Under the pieces are notes generated by a model that worked only from the letters and a program-made list of their open reading frames with translations, had not been told where the DNA came from and searched no databases. The translations under genes were made by a program, and so were the position numbers. Shown in pieces: positions 26,210-34,539 of a DNA stretch of 64,000 bases (position 1 is its first letter; every line of letters begins with the position of its first letter). Source of the DNA: Skermanella mucosa (GTDB taxonomy: Bacteria; Pseudomonadota; Alphaproteobacteria; Azospirillales; Azospirillaceae); NCBI RefSeq assembly GCF_016765655.2, contig NZ_CP086106.1:5230501-5294500 (forward strand), read 5' to 3'.

Positions 26210-26863
26210 TCAGTCGAAGCTGGCGAGCAACTTGTCGATCTCGCTCTGATCGATCGCGTTGCCCGGAAGCTGGGGACCGTTCAGCAGCGAGGACTCGTCG
26301 CCCGGGTCGGCCGCCGCGGCGGCGTTCCGGTGGGTTTTCTGGACCTCGTCGCCCAGGGCCTGGATCAGCACGTCGATCCTGCCCTCGATATGCTTGAGCG
26401 TGCGGACCACCTTGGTGATGCGCTGCCCGGTAATGTCCTGGAAGTTGCAGGCTTCGAAGATGGCGGTGACGGCGGCGGTCAGGGCGGCGCCGTTCTCCGG
26501 ATCGACCTTGCTGGCGATGGCGCCGATCACGTCGCAGGAATCCATGATCCGGTTGGTCGCGTCCTCGGTGGCGCCGACCACGGCGTCCAGTTCGTCGGTG
26601 GCGCTCGCGATATGCTCGCTGCCGATGTCGTCCGGGCGGATCGCCGCGATCTCGCGCTTGGCATGCTGGATGTAGCGCGCCAGCGCCTCCAGCTCGCCGT
26701 AGAGCTTCAGGTCGGCGGCGGAGACGTCGCCCTCCATGGAGGTCAGCACGGCGGTCACGATCTCGGCGACCTCCTCCCGGGCGAAGGGTTCCCGGATTTC
26801 GTCGCGCGCCATCGCGAGGCGCTGGTGGAGCGGCGGGGTCGAGCCGATATGGGCGGTGGTCAT
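26210..26863 (-). CDS. cheZ: Protein phosphatase CheZ
   Basis: A 217-aa helical protein. The key region ATDELDAVVGATEDATNRIMDSCDVI (about 88-113) followed by IFEACNFQDITGQRITKVVRTLKHIE (135-160) is the long CheZ hairpin, with the conserved QDITGQ block (142-147) carrying the catalytic Gln. The C-terminal tail QSEIDKLLASFD is the CheY-binding peptide. CheZ dephosphorylates CheY-P at the motor. The gene is placed with fliM/motE rather than in a che operon, as in several alphaproteobacteria. Confidence 0.92.
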   Translation of the reverse strand: MTTAHIGSTPPLHQRLAMARDEIREPFAREEVAEIVTAVLTSMEGDVSAADLKLYGELEALARYIQHAKREIAAIRPDDIGSEHIASATDELDAVVGATEDATNRIMDSCDVIGAIASKVDPENGAALTAAVTAIFEACNFQDITGQRITKVVRTLKHIEGRIDVLIQALGDEVQKTHRNAAAAADPGDESSLLNGPQLPGNAIDQSEIDKLLASFD

Positions 26864-26925
26864 CTTCTTCCTCGCTGGGCCGGCATGCGGGTCCGGTCTT
26901 GGGGGGCCGGTCTTCGGGGGCCTCG

Positions 26926-27717
26926 TTATTGAGGCATGGTGGGCAGGGCGCTGCGGTCGGCGAGGGATGCCGTGACCTCCTTGGCTTTCAACGGATCCAT
27001 CGCCGCGAGGATCGGGGCGCTCTTGGCCTCCTTCATGCGCTCCATCACGTTGAGCAGCACTGGCATGTCGAGCGCCTCGAAGATCCGGGCGGCGTCCTTG
27101 GGCTTCATCGTCTCGTAGATCTTGACCAGGCTTTCGAGCTGGGCGGCCTGCTTCTCGTCGACCTGGCGGAGCAGCCCCTCAATGTTGGTCCGCAGTTCGG
27201 TCAGTTCGGCCACCTTCTGGTCGATCCGTTGCTGCGCCGCGGTCAGCAAGGCTTCGCGCTGGTCGAGCTCGCGGGCGCGCCGGTCCATTTCCTCCCGCCG
27301 CTCGGTCAGCCGCTGGAATACTTCGGCCTGGACATTGCCGAAGCCCTGCCCGTCGCTCTCGCCGGTCGAGGCGGTCATGGTCCGCAACGGCGGGATGGGC
27401 GCCAGGGCGGGTTGCGGCGACGGGGCCGGCGGAGCGGCCGCCGGGGAAGCCGGGGCCGGCGCGGCACCGGGCTTGGCCGCAGGCTCCTGGGCCTGGACGA
27501 CGGCGATCGGATCGCGCATCCCGCCGCCGATCGCCAGCCAGATGTCGCCCACCCTGACGCCCAGCATCAGGACCGCGACGAAGATGGTGAACGGCAGCAG
27601 GCGCGGCCGGAAACGGGACGGCAGGCTCAGCGCCGTGACGGGGGCGGCCGATCGGGCGGGAGCCTTCGAGGGCTTGGCCGGAGCCGGAGGCTTGGCGGGA
27701 CGTTTGGGTTTGGACAT
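26926..27717 (-). CDS. motE: Motility protein MotE-like
   Basis: A 263-aa protein: a Lys/Pro/Ala-rich cytoplasmic N-tail (1-35), one membrane segment (about 41-62, LPFTIFVAVLMLGVRVGDIW), a Pro/Ala periplasmic linker, a coiled coil (about 140-200, REEMDRRARELDQREALLTAAQQRIDQK) and a C-terminal MgtE-N-like module (MKPKDAARIFEALDMPVLLNVMERMKEAKSAPILAAM). This matches MotE, which folds and localises MotC in Sinorhizobium. Here it follows the DUF6468-like gene and precedes cheZ. Other MgtE-N-like periplasmic chaperones cannot be excluded. Confidence 0.82.
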   Translation of the reverse strand: MSKPKRPAKPPAPAKPSKAPARSAAPVTALSLPSRFRPRLLPFTIFVAVLMLGVRVGDIWLAIGGGMRDPIAVVQAQEPAAKPGAAPAPASPAAAPPAPSPQPALAPIPPLRTMTASTGESDGQGFGNVQAEVFQRLTERREEMDRRARELDQREALLTAAQQRIDQKVAELTELRTNIEGLLRQVDEKQAAQLESLVKIYETMKPKDAARIFEALDMPVLLNVMERMKEAKSAPILAAMDPLKAKEVTASLADRSALPTMPQ

Positions 27718-27750
27718 GGCGTGCGGCTCGACGCTGGATCTGGTGCGCTG

Positions 27751-28380
27751 TTAGCGCAGGTTTTCGAGGGCGCGCAGGAGTTCGCGTTCGGCCCGCGAGC
27801 GGGCCTCCTGCGGTGGCGCCGGGGATGGGGCGGGTGCCGGCTGGTCCGCATGGGCGGCGGGCGCGGCATGAAGCATCGCCGGGTGTTGCGCCCCGTTGGA
27901 CGGGCCGGACGGGGGTGCCGCGCGGCGCGCGGGTCCTTCGGCCTTGACCGGCCGCGCGGGACCGGCCTGGGCCTGCGGCGATGTCGCGGCGGCCGGCTTC
28001 GGCATGGCCCCCGCCTTGATCGCGGCGGGGGCCGGGCCGGCCGCGGCGCGCAGCGTGTGGCTGCCGACCGAGCCTTCCAGGCGGCTCGCCAGGCTGTCGG
28101 CGGCCTCGATCATGAACTGCAGCTCGTCGCGCATGGTCTGGGCCCGGTCGATCGACTTCTGAAGGGTTTCGGCGACCTTGGCCGCCGTGTCCTTCATGCC
28201 GGCGACGCTGGTCTCGGCCCGGCCGGCCGCGTCGGCGAAGCCCTTGACCAGGGCGTCCAGCTCGTCCTTGCTGTCGCGCAGGCGGGTCAGCCGGCGGTTC
28301 AGCACGATGGCGAAGCCGATGGTCGCCGACAGCAGGACGACGATGAGGACGTCCAGGATGAGGGGGAACGTGATGGTCAT
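27751..28380 (-). CDS. Flagellar-cluster membrane coiled-coil protein (DUF6468-like)
   Basis: A 209-aa protein with an N-terminal membrane segment (FPLILDVLIVVLLSATIGFAIVL, about 5-27), then a long helix/coiled coil (NRRLTRLRDSKDELDALVKGFADAAGRAE to ADSLASRLEG) and a disordered Pro/Ala C-tail ending RAERELLRALENLR. I believe this is the family often named DUF6468, which tracks with fliM in Rhodospirillales. The start ATG at 28380 overlaps the fliM end by 4 bp; a longer frame to 28611 only mirrors fliM and is not used. Role unknown, probably near the motor. Confidence 0.75.
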   Translation of the reverse strand: MTITFPLILDVLIVVLLSATIGFAIVLNRRLTRLRDSKDELDALVKGFADAAGRAETSVAGMKDTAAKVAETLQKSIDRAQTMRDELQFMIEAADSLASRLEGSVGSHTLRAAAGPAPAAIKAGAMPKPAAATSPQAQAGPARPVKAEGPARRAAPPSGPSNGAQHPAMLHAAPAAHADQPAPAPSPAPPQEARSRAERELLRALENLR

Positions 28381-29462
28381 CTCCGGGTGTCCTCCTCGCG
28401 CGGGGCCTCGCGCTCGATGCGGACCGCGATATGGCCGCCCTTGCGGCCCATGCGGCCGTCGAACATGGGTACGTCGCCGCAGCGCAGTTCGATCGTGTCG
28501 TCGGGCGTGGCGTTGAGCAGGATGCGGGTGCCGACCTTCCAGTTCAGCACGTCGTAGAGCTGCACCGTGATCTCGTCGAGGACGGCGCTGATCTGGACCT
28601 CGGTCATCCACAGCTCGCTCGCCAGGTGGGTTTCCCAGATCGAGTCACGGCCGAACTTCTCGCCCATGAACATCTGCAGCAGGAGCTCGCGCACCGGTTC
28701 CAGCGTCGCGTAGGGGATCAGCAGTTCCAGCCGGCCGCCGCGGTCCTCCATGTCGATGCGCAGCTTGGCCAGCACGGCGGCGTTGGCCGGCCGGGCGATG
28801 GTCGCGAAGCGCGGGTTCGTCTCCAGCCGGTCGAACCGGAAGGTCACCGGCGACAGCGGGTCGAAGGCGGCGGACAGGTCGCTGAGCACCACATGGACCA
28901 TGCGCTCGACCAGGTTACGCTCGATCGTGGTATAGGGACGGCCCTCGATGCGCATCGCGGCGGTGCCGCGCCGTCCGCCCAGCAGCACGTCCACGATGGA
29001 GTAGATCAGCGCGCTGTCCACCACCATCAGGCCGTAATTGTCCCATTCCTCCGCCTTGAAGACGGACAGCATGGCCGGCAGCGGGATGGAGTTGAGATAG
29101 TCGCCGAACCGGACCGAGGAGATCTGGTCTAGGCTGACCTCGACGTTGTCGGAGGTGAAGTTGCGGAGCGACGTGGACATCATGCGGACGAGGCGGTCGA
29201 ACACCACCTCCAGCATGGGCAGGCGTTCGTAATTGACCAGCGCGCTGTTGACCAGCGCCATCAGGCCGGAATTGTCGCCATCGCCCGAGCCGTCGCTGTC
29301 GAAGCCGAGGAGGCTGTCGATCTCGTCCTGGTTGAGCACGCGGGTCGAGGTTCCGCCCCCCGCGTCGCCGCCGCCGCCGTCGCTGCCCTCGTCGGCCAGC
29401 GCCGCCCATTCGGCGGCCAGCCGTTCCTCGTCGCTCAGCCCGTCCAGCTTAAGGTCGCTCAT
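28377..29462 (-). CDS. fliM: Flagellar motor switch protein FliM
   Basis: A 361-aa C-ring protein. The CheY-binding peptide LNQDEIDSLLGF lies near residue 45 after an acidic Gly-rich tail. The middle domain has VVFDRLVRMMSTSLRNFTSDNVEVSL and FGDYLNSIPLPAMLSVFKAEEWDNYGLMVVDSALIYSIVDVLLGGRRG. The C-terminal SpoA domain has LNWKVGTRILLNATPDDTIELRCGDVPMFDGRMGRKGGHIAVRIE. It transmits CheY-P signals to the rotor. It follows fliL by 16 bp and overlaps the next gene by 4 bp. fliG and fliN are not in this window. Confidence 0.97.
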   Translation of the reverse strand: MSDLKLDGLSDEERLAAEWAALADEGSDGGGGDAGGGTSTRVLNQDEIDSLLGFDSDGSGDGDNSGLMALVNSALVNYERLPMLEVVFDRLVRMMSTSLRNFTSDNVEVSLDQISSVRFGDYLNSIPLPAMLSVFKAEEWDNYGLMVVDSALIYSIVDVLLGGRRGTAAMRIEGRPYTTIERNLVERMVHVVLSDLSAAFDPLSPVTFRFDRLETNPRFATIARPANAAVLAKLRIDMEDRGGRLELLIPYATLEPVRELLLQMFMGEKFGRDSIWETHLASELWMTEVQISAVLDEITVQLYDVLNWKVGTRILLNATPDDTIELRCGDVPMFDGRMGRKGGHIAVRIEREAPREEDTRR

Positions 29463-29478
29463 GACACGCTCCCCCGGC

Positions 29479-30051
29479 TCACTGGATCAGCATTTCGCGG
29501 AACAGGACGTCCTTGACCTGCACCGGCTGGGCGGCGACGCCGACGCGCATCAGCAATTCCTCGCGCAGGCGATAGATCCCGGCCGACCCGCGCAGGTCCT
29601 CCAGCCGCAGTTCGCGGAGGTAGACCTGGAAATTGTCGACGATGCGCGGCATGACCTTCTCGATTTCCGGCATATCCTCCGGCCGGCCGACCTCAATGCT
29701 GATGCTGATCTTGAGGAAGCTGGGTCGGCGTCCGGTGCTGTTCAGGTTGACCACCAGGTCCGGGACGTTGAAGAACACGCCGCCGGCCCCCGGCGCGCCA
29801 TGTCCGCCGCCATGGCCGTCGTCCTTCGGCGCGCCGTGCCCGTCGTCGGCGGGCGCCGCCTCGCCGTGGCCTTCCTCGGCGGCGGGTTCGGCGGGGCTGA
29901 AGACGCCGGCGAAGAACGCGGCGGCCCCTCCGCCCAGTATGAGAAGCAACGGCAGGATGACAAACAGCACAAGCTTCTTGCCGCTGAACTTCTTGCGCGC
30001 CGGCGCTTCGCCGCCTGCCCCTTCATCTTCCTCGTGCGTTGCACCCGCCAT
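29479..30051 (-). CDS. fliL: Flagellar basal body-associated protein FliL
   Basis: A 190-aa protein with a cytoplasmic tail, a membrane segment (KLVLFVILPLLLILGGGAAAFFAGVF, about 27-50), a His/Gly/Asp-rich linker (GHGEAAPADDGHGAPKDDGHGG, unusually His-rich) and the FliL periplasmic domain (FLKISISIEVGRPEDMPEIEKVMPRIVDNFQVYLREL to GVAAQPVQVKDVLFREMLIQ). FliL supports stator function. The ATG at 30051 is chosen; a GTG at 30057 is 6 nt upstream. A CtrA-like box and a sigma-54 element precede it. Confidence 0.94.
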   Translation of the reverse strand: MAGATHEEDEGAGGEAPARKKFSGKKLVLFVILPLLLILGGGAAAFFAGVFSPAEPAAEEGHGEAAPADDGHGAPKDDGHGGGHGAPGAGGVFFNVPDLVVNLNSTGRRPSFLKISISIEVGRPEDMPEIEKVMPRIVDNFQVYLRELRLEDLRGSAGIYRLREELLMRVGVAAQPVQVKDVLFREMLIQ

Positions 30052-30115
30052 AATCACTGGGCTCCCTGCGATCGCCGCGCGTGCGAAAAACTAGGTAAAC
30101 ACTTAGCTGCGGATA

Positions 30116-30131
30116 GTTAACAAGTCGTTGA
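30116..30131 (-). promoter_or_regulatory. CtrA-like box upstream of fliL
   Basis: Minus strand TCAACGACTTGTTAAC: TTAA-N7-TTAAC with one mismatch (TCAA). It lies 65 bp before the fliL ATG, between the gene and its sigma-54 element, as at flgB. Confidence 0.45.
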
Positions 30132-30165
30132 AGCTACCCGGCATTATTAGGCGCCACTGCAGTTC

Positions 30166-30181
30166 TGCAAGCGGCGGACCA
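30166..30181 (-). promoter_or_regulatory. Sigma-54 promoter element upstream of fliL
   Basis: Minus strand TGGTCCGCCGCTTGCA keeps GG-N10-GC and TTGCA; the -24 half has T in place of C after TGG. It lies about 115 bp before fliL. Confidence 0.45.
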
Positions 30182-30379
30182 GTTTGGCGTTCAGAAACCT
30201 TTAAGTATAATTCTCCGCGATCTTCGGCCCGGCGCCCGGCAGGCAGCCCGGCAGGCGTGGGCCCGCTACCGGCACCCTTTGCCCCGACCCTCGGCGGGCA
30301 CCGGCAATTTGTGCCGGGCAATCCCTTCCCCAGACCATTCCCGACGGCGGAATCCCGGCATCCGCGCGGTTTCCAGCTC

Positions 30380-30395
30380 TGGCACGGGGGATGCA
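30380..30395 (+). promoter_or_regulatory. Sigma-54 promoter element upstream of flgF
   Basis: TGGCACGGGGGATGCA: perfect -24 half (TGGCAC), GG-N10-GC spacing and ATGCA in the -12 half (consensus TTGCA). The expected start is near 30406, 49 bp before the flgF ATG. Confidence 0.7.
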
Positions 30396-30454
30396 AAGGT
30401 TATCGCGGCACGGCGGAGGGCGCCGGCCAGCAACCAGGATCGAGAGCGTCGGAC

Positions 30455-31180
30455 ATGGAAAACCCCATCTACATCGCCCTGTCGCGTCAGGACGCGCTGC
30501 GCCGGCAGATGGACGTGGTCGCCAACAACCTCGCCAACATGATGACGCCGGCCTACAAGAACCAGCGCATGATGTTCCTGGAATACCTGGCGAAGCCGGC
30601 GGCCACTCCGGTCGAGAAGGTCTCCATGGTGCAGGACTACGGCGTCCTGCGTAACACCGCGGTCGGCCCGATCAGCTCGACCGGCAACCCTCTCGACGTG
30701 GCGCTGCAGGGCGACGGCTACCTGACCGTCGAGACGCGCGACGGCCAGCGGTTCACCCGCAACGGCCGCCTGCAGCTCGACCTGGACCGCCAGATCGTCG
30801 ACACCAACGGCCTGCCCGTGCTGAACGAGCAGGACCTGCCGATGACGGTCCCGCAGAATTCCGGTCCGATCACCATCACGGCGGACGGCACCGTCTCGTC
30901 CGACCAGGGCCAGATCGGCCGCATCAAGCTGGTCCGCTTCGAGCGCGAGCAGTTCATGACCGAGCTGGGCGGCGGGATCTTCACCACCGACGAGCCGCCG
31001 CTGCCGGCCCCCGGGACCAAGGTCGTGCAGGGCGCGGTCGAGGAATCCAACGTCCAGTCCGTCGTCGAGATGACCCAGATGATCGAGATCTCGCGCCAGT
31101 ACGCGGTCAACCAGAAGATGATCGAAGCCGAGCACGAACGGCAGCGCAACGCCATCACCAAGCTGTCCCGGCTGAGCTGA
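30455..31180 (+). CDS. flgF: Flagellar proximal rod protein FlgF
   Basis: A 241-aa rod protein: MENPIYIALSRQDALRRQMDVVANNLANMMTPAYKNQRM at the N-terminus, the central GDGYLTVETRDGQRFTRNGRLQLD block, and the C-terminal VQGAVEESNVQSVVEMTQMIEISRQYAVNQKMIEAEHER helix. The ATG at 30455 is chosen from family alignment; the frame is open upstream to 30128. First gene of flgF-flgG-flgA-flgH behind a strong sigma-54 element. Confidence 0.96.
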   Translation: MENPIYIALSRQDALRRQMDVVANNLANMMTPAYKNQRMMFLEYLAKPAATPVEKVSMVQDYGVLRNTAVGPISSTGNPLDVALQGDGYLTVETRDGQRFTRNGRLQLDLDRQIVDTNGLPVLNEQDLPMTVPQNSGPITITADGTVSSDQGQIGRIKLVRFEREQFMTELGGGIFTTDEPPLPAPGTKVVQGAVEESNVQSVVEMTQMIEISRQYAVNQKMIEAEHERQRNAITKLSRLS

Positions 31181-31216
31181 AGCCCCGGCTACCCCTGAGA
31201 GGAAGAGGAACCCACC

Positions 31217-32002
31217 ATGCGTAGCTTGAGCATCGGCACCACCGGTATGCTGGCCCAGCAGCTGAACGTCGAGACGATCTCGAACAACATCGCGAACATG
31301 ACGACGACCGGCTTCAAGCGCCAGCGCGCCGAGTTCCAGGACCTGCTGTACCAGAACCAGCGCCGGGTCGGCTCGACCTCGTCGGACGCCGGCACGATCG
31401 TCCCCTCGGGCGTCCAGATCGGCGCGGGCGTCAAGGCCGCCGCCGTCTACCGGATCAACGAGCAGGGCAACCTGCAGGTCACCGACAACGCGCTGGACCT
31501 GGCGGTGAACGGCCAGGGCTACTTCCAGATCACCCTGCCCGACGGCGACACCGCCTATACCCGCGCCGGCTCGTTCCAGATCAACGCCGAGGGCACCGTG
31601 GTGACGGCGGACGGCTACACCGTGCAGCCGGGCATCGTCGTCCCGGCCGACGCGGTCGACATCACGGTCAACGGCAGCGGCGAGGTCCAGGTCAAGCTGG
31701 ACGGCCAGATCCAGCCCCAGGTGGTCGGCCAGATCCAGCTCGCCGTGTTCCCCAACGAGGCCGGCCTGGAGGCGATCGGCAGCAACCTGCTGCTGGCGAC
31801 CCCGGCGTCAGGCGACGCCGTCCCCGGCAACCCTTCGGCCCCCGGCTACGGCCGGCTGGTCCAGGGCGCCCTGGAGACCAGCAACGTCAACATCGTGGCC
31901 GAGATCACCAACCTGATCACCGCGCAGCGCGCCTACGAGATGAACTCGAAGGTGATCAGCACGACCGACCAGATGATGAACACCACCAGCCAGCTGCGCT
32001 GA
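31217..32002 (+). CDS. flgG: Flagellar distal rod protein FlgG
   Basis: A 261-aa rod protein of the usual length. RSLSIGTTGMLAQQLNVETISNNIANMTTTGFKRQRAEFQDLLYQ is the FlgG N-terminus; GQGYFQITLPDGDTAYTRAGSFQIN and VQGALETSNVNIVAEITNLITAQRAYEMNSKVISTTDQM complete it. GAGGAAGAGGAACCC precedes the ATG. It lies 36 bp after flgF. Confidence 0.97.
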   Translation: MRSLSIGTTGMLAQQLNVETISNNIANMTTTGFKRQRAEFQDLLYQNQRRVGSTSSDAGTIVPSGVQIGAGVKAAAVYRINEQGNLQVTDNALDLAVNGQGYFQITLPDGDTAYTRAGSFQINAEGTVVTADGYTVQPGIVVPADAVDITVNGSGEVQVKLDGQIQPQVVGQIQLAVFPNEAGLEAIGSNLLLATPASGDAVPGNPSAPGYGRLVQGALETSNVNIVAEITNLITAQRAYEMNSKVISTTDQMMNTTSQLR

Positions 32003-32017
32003 GCGGAGGACCGATAG

Positions 32018-32977
32018 ATGAACAAGCTCTCCCTGATCGCCCTGTCCGCCTCCCTCACCGCGGCGCTGTCCTTCACCGCCGCCGTGCCGGTCGACGCAGC
32101 GACCCTGCGGACCGACGCCACCGTCGACGGCGACACCGTCCATCTGGGCGACCTGTTCGACGACGTCGGGGACAAGGCCGGGCAGCCGGTCGGGCGCGCT
32201 CCCGCGCCGGGCCGCCGCGCCAGCTACGACGCCGGCTTCCTGGTCCGGCTCGCCTCCTTCCACCAGCTGGACTGGCGTCCGGCCAGCCAGTACGACCGGG
32301 TGGTCCTGACCCGCGGCAGCACGGTCGTCGGCGCCGAACGGATCCGCGACGTGGTGGCGCAGGAGCTGGCCGCCCGGTCGGAAGCCGACCGGCTGGACGT
32401 CGACCTGGACAACAAGCTGCTGGAGCTGCACCTGCCGAGCGACCAGCCGGCGACCCTGAAGCTCGAATCCGTGACCTACGACCAGATCCAGGGCCGCTTT
32501 AGCGCGGTCGTGGTCGCCCCCGCAGAGGGGCCGGAACAAGGCCGCACCGCCATCTCCGGCCGTGCCGCCGCGATCGTCGAGGTCCCGGTGCTGACCCGCC
32601 GGATCAAGCCCGGCGAAGTCATCACGGCTTCCGACATCGGCTACACCGAGGTGCGGATGAACCGGATAGGCGCCGAGCTGCTCCGCGACGCCGACGAGTT
32701 GGTCGGCCAGACCCCGCGCCGCCAGATCTCCGCCGACACGCCGGTCCGCGCCCGGGACCTCCAGCAGCCGCAGGTCGTCGCCAAGGGCGCGCTGGTCACC
32801 ATGGTGCTGCAGCACAAGTCGATGATGCTGACCGCCCAGGGCAAGGCCCTGGAGGGAGGGTCCGACGGGGCGGTGATCCGCGTCGTCAACACCATGAGCA
32901 ACCGCACCGTCGAGGCGGTCGTGGTCGGCCCCAACCAGGTCTCCGTCACCCGGCCCGGCGCCACCGTCCTGAACTGA
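32018..32977 (+). CDS. flgA: Flagellar P-ring chaperone FlgA
   Basis: A 319-aa periplasmic protein with a signal peptide (about 1-28, ending PVDAATLR) and the FlgA SAF domain at the C-terminal part: VEVPVLTRRIKPGEVITASDIGYTEVRMNRI, LVGQTPRRQISADTPVRARDLQQPQVVAKGALVTMVLQ, and NRTVEAVVVGPNQVSV. It aids P-ring (FlgI) assembly. The N-terminal region is longer than in E. coli FlgA, as is common in alphaproteobacteria. It lies 15 bp after flgG with CGGAGGACCGATAG upstream. Confidence 0.93.
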   Translation: MNKLSLIALSASLTAALSFTAAVPVDAATLRTDATVDGDTVHLGDLFDDVGDKAGQPVGRAPAPGRRASYDAGFLVRLASFHQLDWRPASQYDRVVLTRGSTVVGAERIRDVVAQELAARSEADRLDVDLDNKLLELHLPSDQPATLKLESVTYDQIQGRFSAVVVAPAEGPEQGRTAISGRAAAIVEVPVLTRRIKPGEVITASDIGYTEVRMNRIGAELLRDADELVGQTPRRQISADTPVRARDLQQPQVVAKGALVTMVLQHKSMMLTAQGKALEGGSDGAVIRVVNTMSNRTVEAVVVGPNQVSVTRPGATVLN

Positions 32978-33016
32978 CCTCCTGCCGAAATCTCCGCCGT
33001 CCCAAGGAATACCGCC

Positions 33017-33817
33017 ATGTCGCCGCTCGCCCGCATCGCCCTGATCGCCGCCGCCGCCGCTTCGCTCTCCGCCTGCAACGCCACCAGCCGCCTGTCCGAA
33101 GTGGGCAGCGCGCCGGCCCTGTCGCACATCGAGAACCCGAACCGCGCCCCCGGCTTCGTTCCGGTCAGCCTGCCGATGCCGGCGCCGCAGACCGGCGTGC
33201 GGGAGGCCAACTCGCTGTGGCGCTCGGGTGCCCGGGCCTTCTTCAAGGACCAGCGGGCGAGCCGGGTCGGCGACATCCTGACGGTGACGATCAACATCAA
33301 CGACCAGGCCCAGATGAACAACCAGACCACCCGCACCCGGGCCAACAGCGAGAACGCGGGCATGCCGGAGATCTTCGGCTTCGACCTGAACAAGGTGCTG
33401 CCCGGGACCAGCGCCGCCAAGGCGCTGCTGGAAGGCAAGCTGGACGGCAACTCGACCCAGTACGAGCCGGGCGGACGCGAGAACCTGCTGGGCCTGAGCA
33501 GCGACACCAGCAACAAGGGCACCGGCCAGATCAACCGCCGGGAGACGATCACCCTCCAGGTCGCGGCTCTGATCACCGACGTGCTGCCCAACGGCAACCT
33601 GGTGCTCCAGGGCCGCCAGGAAGTCCGGGTCAACTTCGAGGTCCGCGAACTGCTGCTGGCCGGCGTGATCCGGCCGGAGGACATCAGCTCGGCCAACTCG
33701 ATCAGCTATGAGAAGATCGCCGAAGCCCGCATCTCCTACGGCGGCCGCGGCCAGATCACCGACGTCCAGCAGCCCCGCTACGGCCAGCAGATCTTCGATA
33801 TCATCATGCCGTTCTGA
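33017..33817 (+). CDS. flgH: Flagellar L-ring lipoprotein FlgH
   Basis: A 266-aa outer-membrane lipoprotein. The N-terminal ARIALIAAAAASLSAC ends in a lipobox (LSAC, Cys20). Conserved FlgH blocks are SLWRSGARAFFKDQRASRVGDILTVTININDQAQMNNQT, INRRETITLQVAALITDVLPNGNLVLQGRQEVRVNFEVREL and VIRPEDISSANSISYEKIAEARISYGGRGQI. Last gene of its operon, followed by a hairpin terminator. Confidence 0.97.
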   Translation: MSPLARIALIAAAAASLSACNATSRLSEVGSAPALSHIENPNRAPGFVPVSLPMPAPQTGVREANSLWRSGARAFFKDQRASRVGDILTVTININDQAQMNNQTTRTRANSENAGMPEIFGFDLNKVLPGTSAAKALLEGKLDGNSTQYEPGGRENLLGLSSDTSNKGTGQINRRETITLQVAALITDVLPNGNLVLQGRQEVRVNFEVRELLLAGVIRPEDISSANSISYEKIAEARISYGGRGQITDVQQPRYGQQIFDIIMPF

Positions 33818-33849
33818 CGAATGGTTCCGAAGGGCCGGTTATAACAAGG

Positions 33850-33892
33850 AGCGCCTTCCGCCATGTCGCATCCACGGCGGAAGGCGCTTTTC
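33850..33892 (+). terminator. Terminator after flgH
   Basis: Stem AGCGCCTTCCGCC / GGCGGAAGGCGCT with a 13-nt loop and a short TTT tail, 33 bp after the flgH stop. Confidence 0.8.
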
Positions 33893-33999
33893 GATGCTCC
33901 CCTTCGCCGGCGGTGGTCGGAATGCGGTCACCGAAGTCCGACCGCTCCATTGCATGGGGTTCACCCTTCAGCCGCAGAACCCTTCAGTCGAAGAACCCT

Positions 34000-34230
34000 T
34001 CAGTCGAAGAATTTGACCGCCGCCAGGAATCCGCCGAGGGCGACGACCATCATTCCGATCTTGATGGTGATCGGCTGTTCCATCTCCTTCAGGTCCCGCC
34101 TGGTCGCGATGTCGTCGCGGAAGGCCTCCGCGAGGGCATCGGCGACACCTTCAGCCTGTTCGGGCGTGAGCTTCGCCTTGTCGCGAAGCGCCCGCGCCAG
34201 CTTCAGGGTGTCGAATGGAAGGGCGCTCAT
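34000..34230 (-). CDS. Small DUF1640-like coiled-coil membrane protein
   Basis: A 76-aa protein: FDTLKLARALRDKAKLTPEQAEGVADALAEAFRDDIATRRDLKE (amphipathic helix ending in the ATRRDLKE block typical of the DUF1640/CCDC90-like family) followed by one C-terminal membrane segment (KIGMMVVALGGFLAAVKFF). Function not established; often seen near mobile or toxin-like loci, but nothing here shows that. Single gene on the minus strand between two operons. Confidence 0.7.
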   Translation of the reverse strand: MSALPFDTLKLARALRDKAKLTPEQAEGVADALAEAFRDDIATRRDLKEMEQPITIKIGMMVVALGGFLAAVKFFD

Positions 34231-34539
34231 CGGGCTGTATCCTGGTATCGGGCCAATCCTACGCGTTCCGAGCCGATGAACTGGACTCCGGCGGATTTCC
34301 GGGCGCGTTGAAAAGCCTCAGGGGTGGCCCGTCGAAGAGAAGTTCGTTCGCCCCATGAATGCCGATGCGTTTCGTCACAGGACCATGTGGTGCCGGAGGC
34401 CCTGTACGAGTTCGCCCGCACCATGGCGCCGGTATCTCGGGAGAGAATGACCAAGAGGGACTCCACATGTGGACCCGAGCCGCAGCAGGAGGGCTGAGAT
34501 GGCGAGATCGACATCTTCAAACCGGAACGAGATCGAGCG
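34231..34539. other. Gap with a possible decayed reading frame
   Basis: About 310 bp. A minus-strand frame (34227-34520) overlaps the DUF1640-like gene and has no domain. On the plus strand, a 38-codon open stretch encoding DHVVPEALYEFARTMAPVSR (about 34382-34441) and onward to a stop near 34498 has protein-like composition but no start or extension, so it may be a gene remnant. Confidence 0.3.

Larger units (their letters stand above)
30052..30454. other. Divergent regulatory region between fliL and flgF
   Basis: About 400 bp. It contains a CtrA-like box (30116-30131) and sigma-54 element (30166-30181) facing fliL, and a sigma-54 element (30380-30395) facing flgF. The flgF frame is open far upstream (to 30128), but the extra peptide has no similarity. 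No gene seen. Confidence 0.6.

Noticed and set aside
34227-34520. Possible 97-aa minus-strand gene
   Set aside because: Overlaps the DUF1640-like gene and has no protein-like features.
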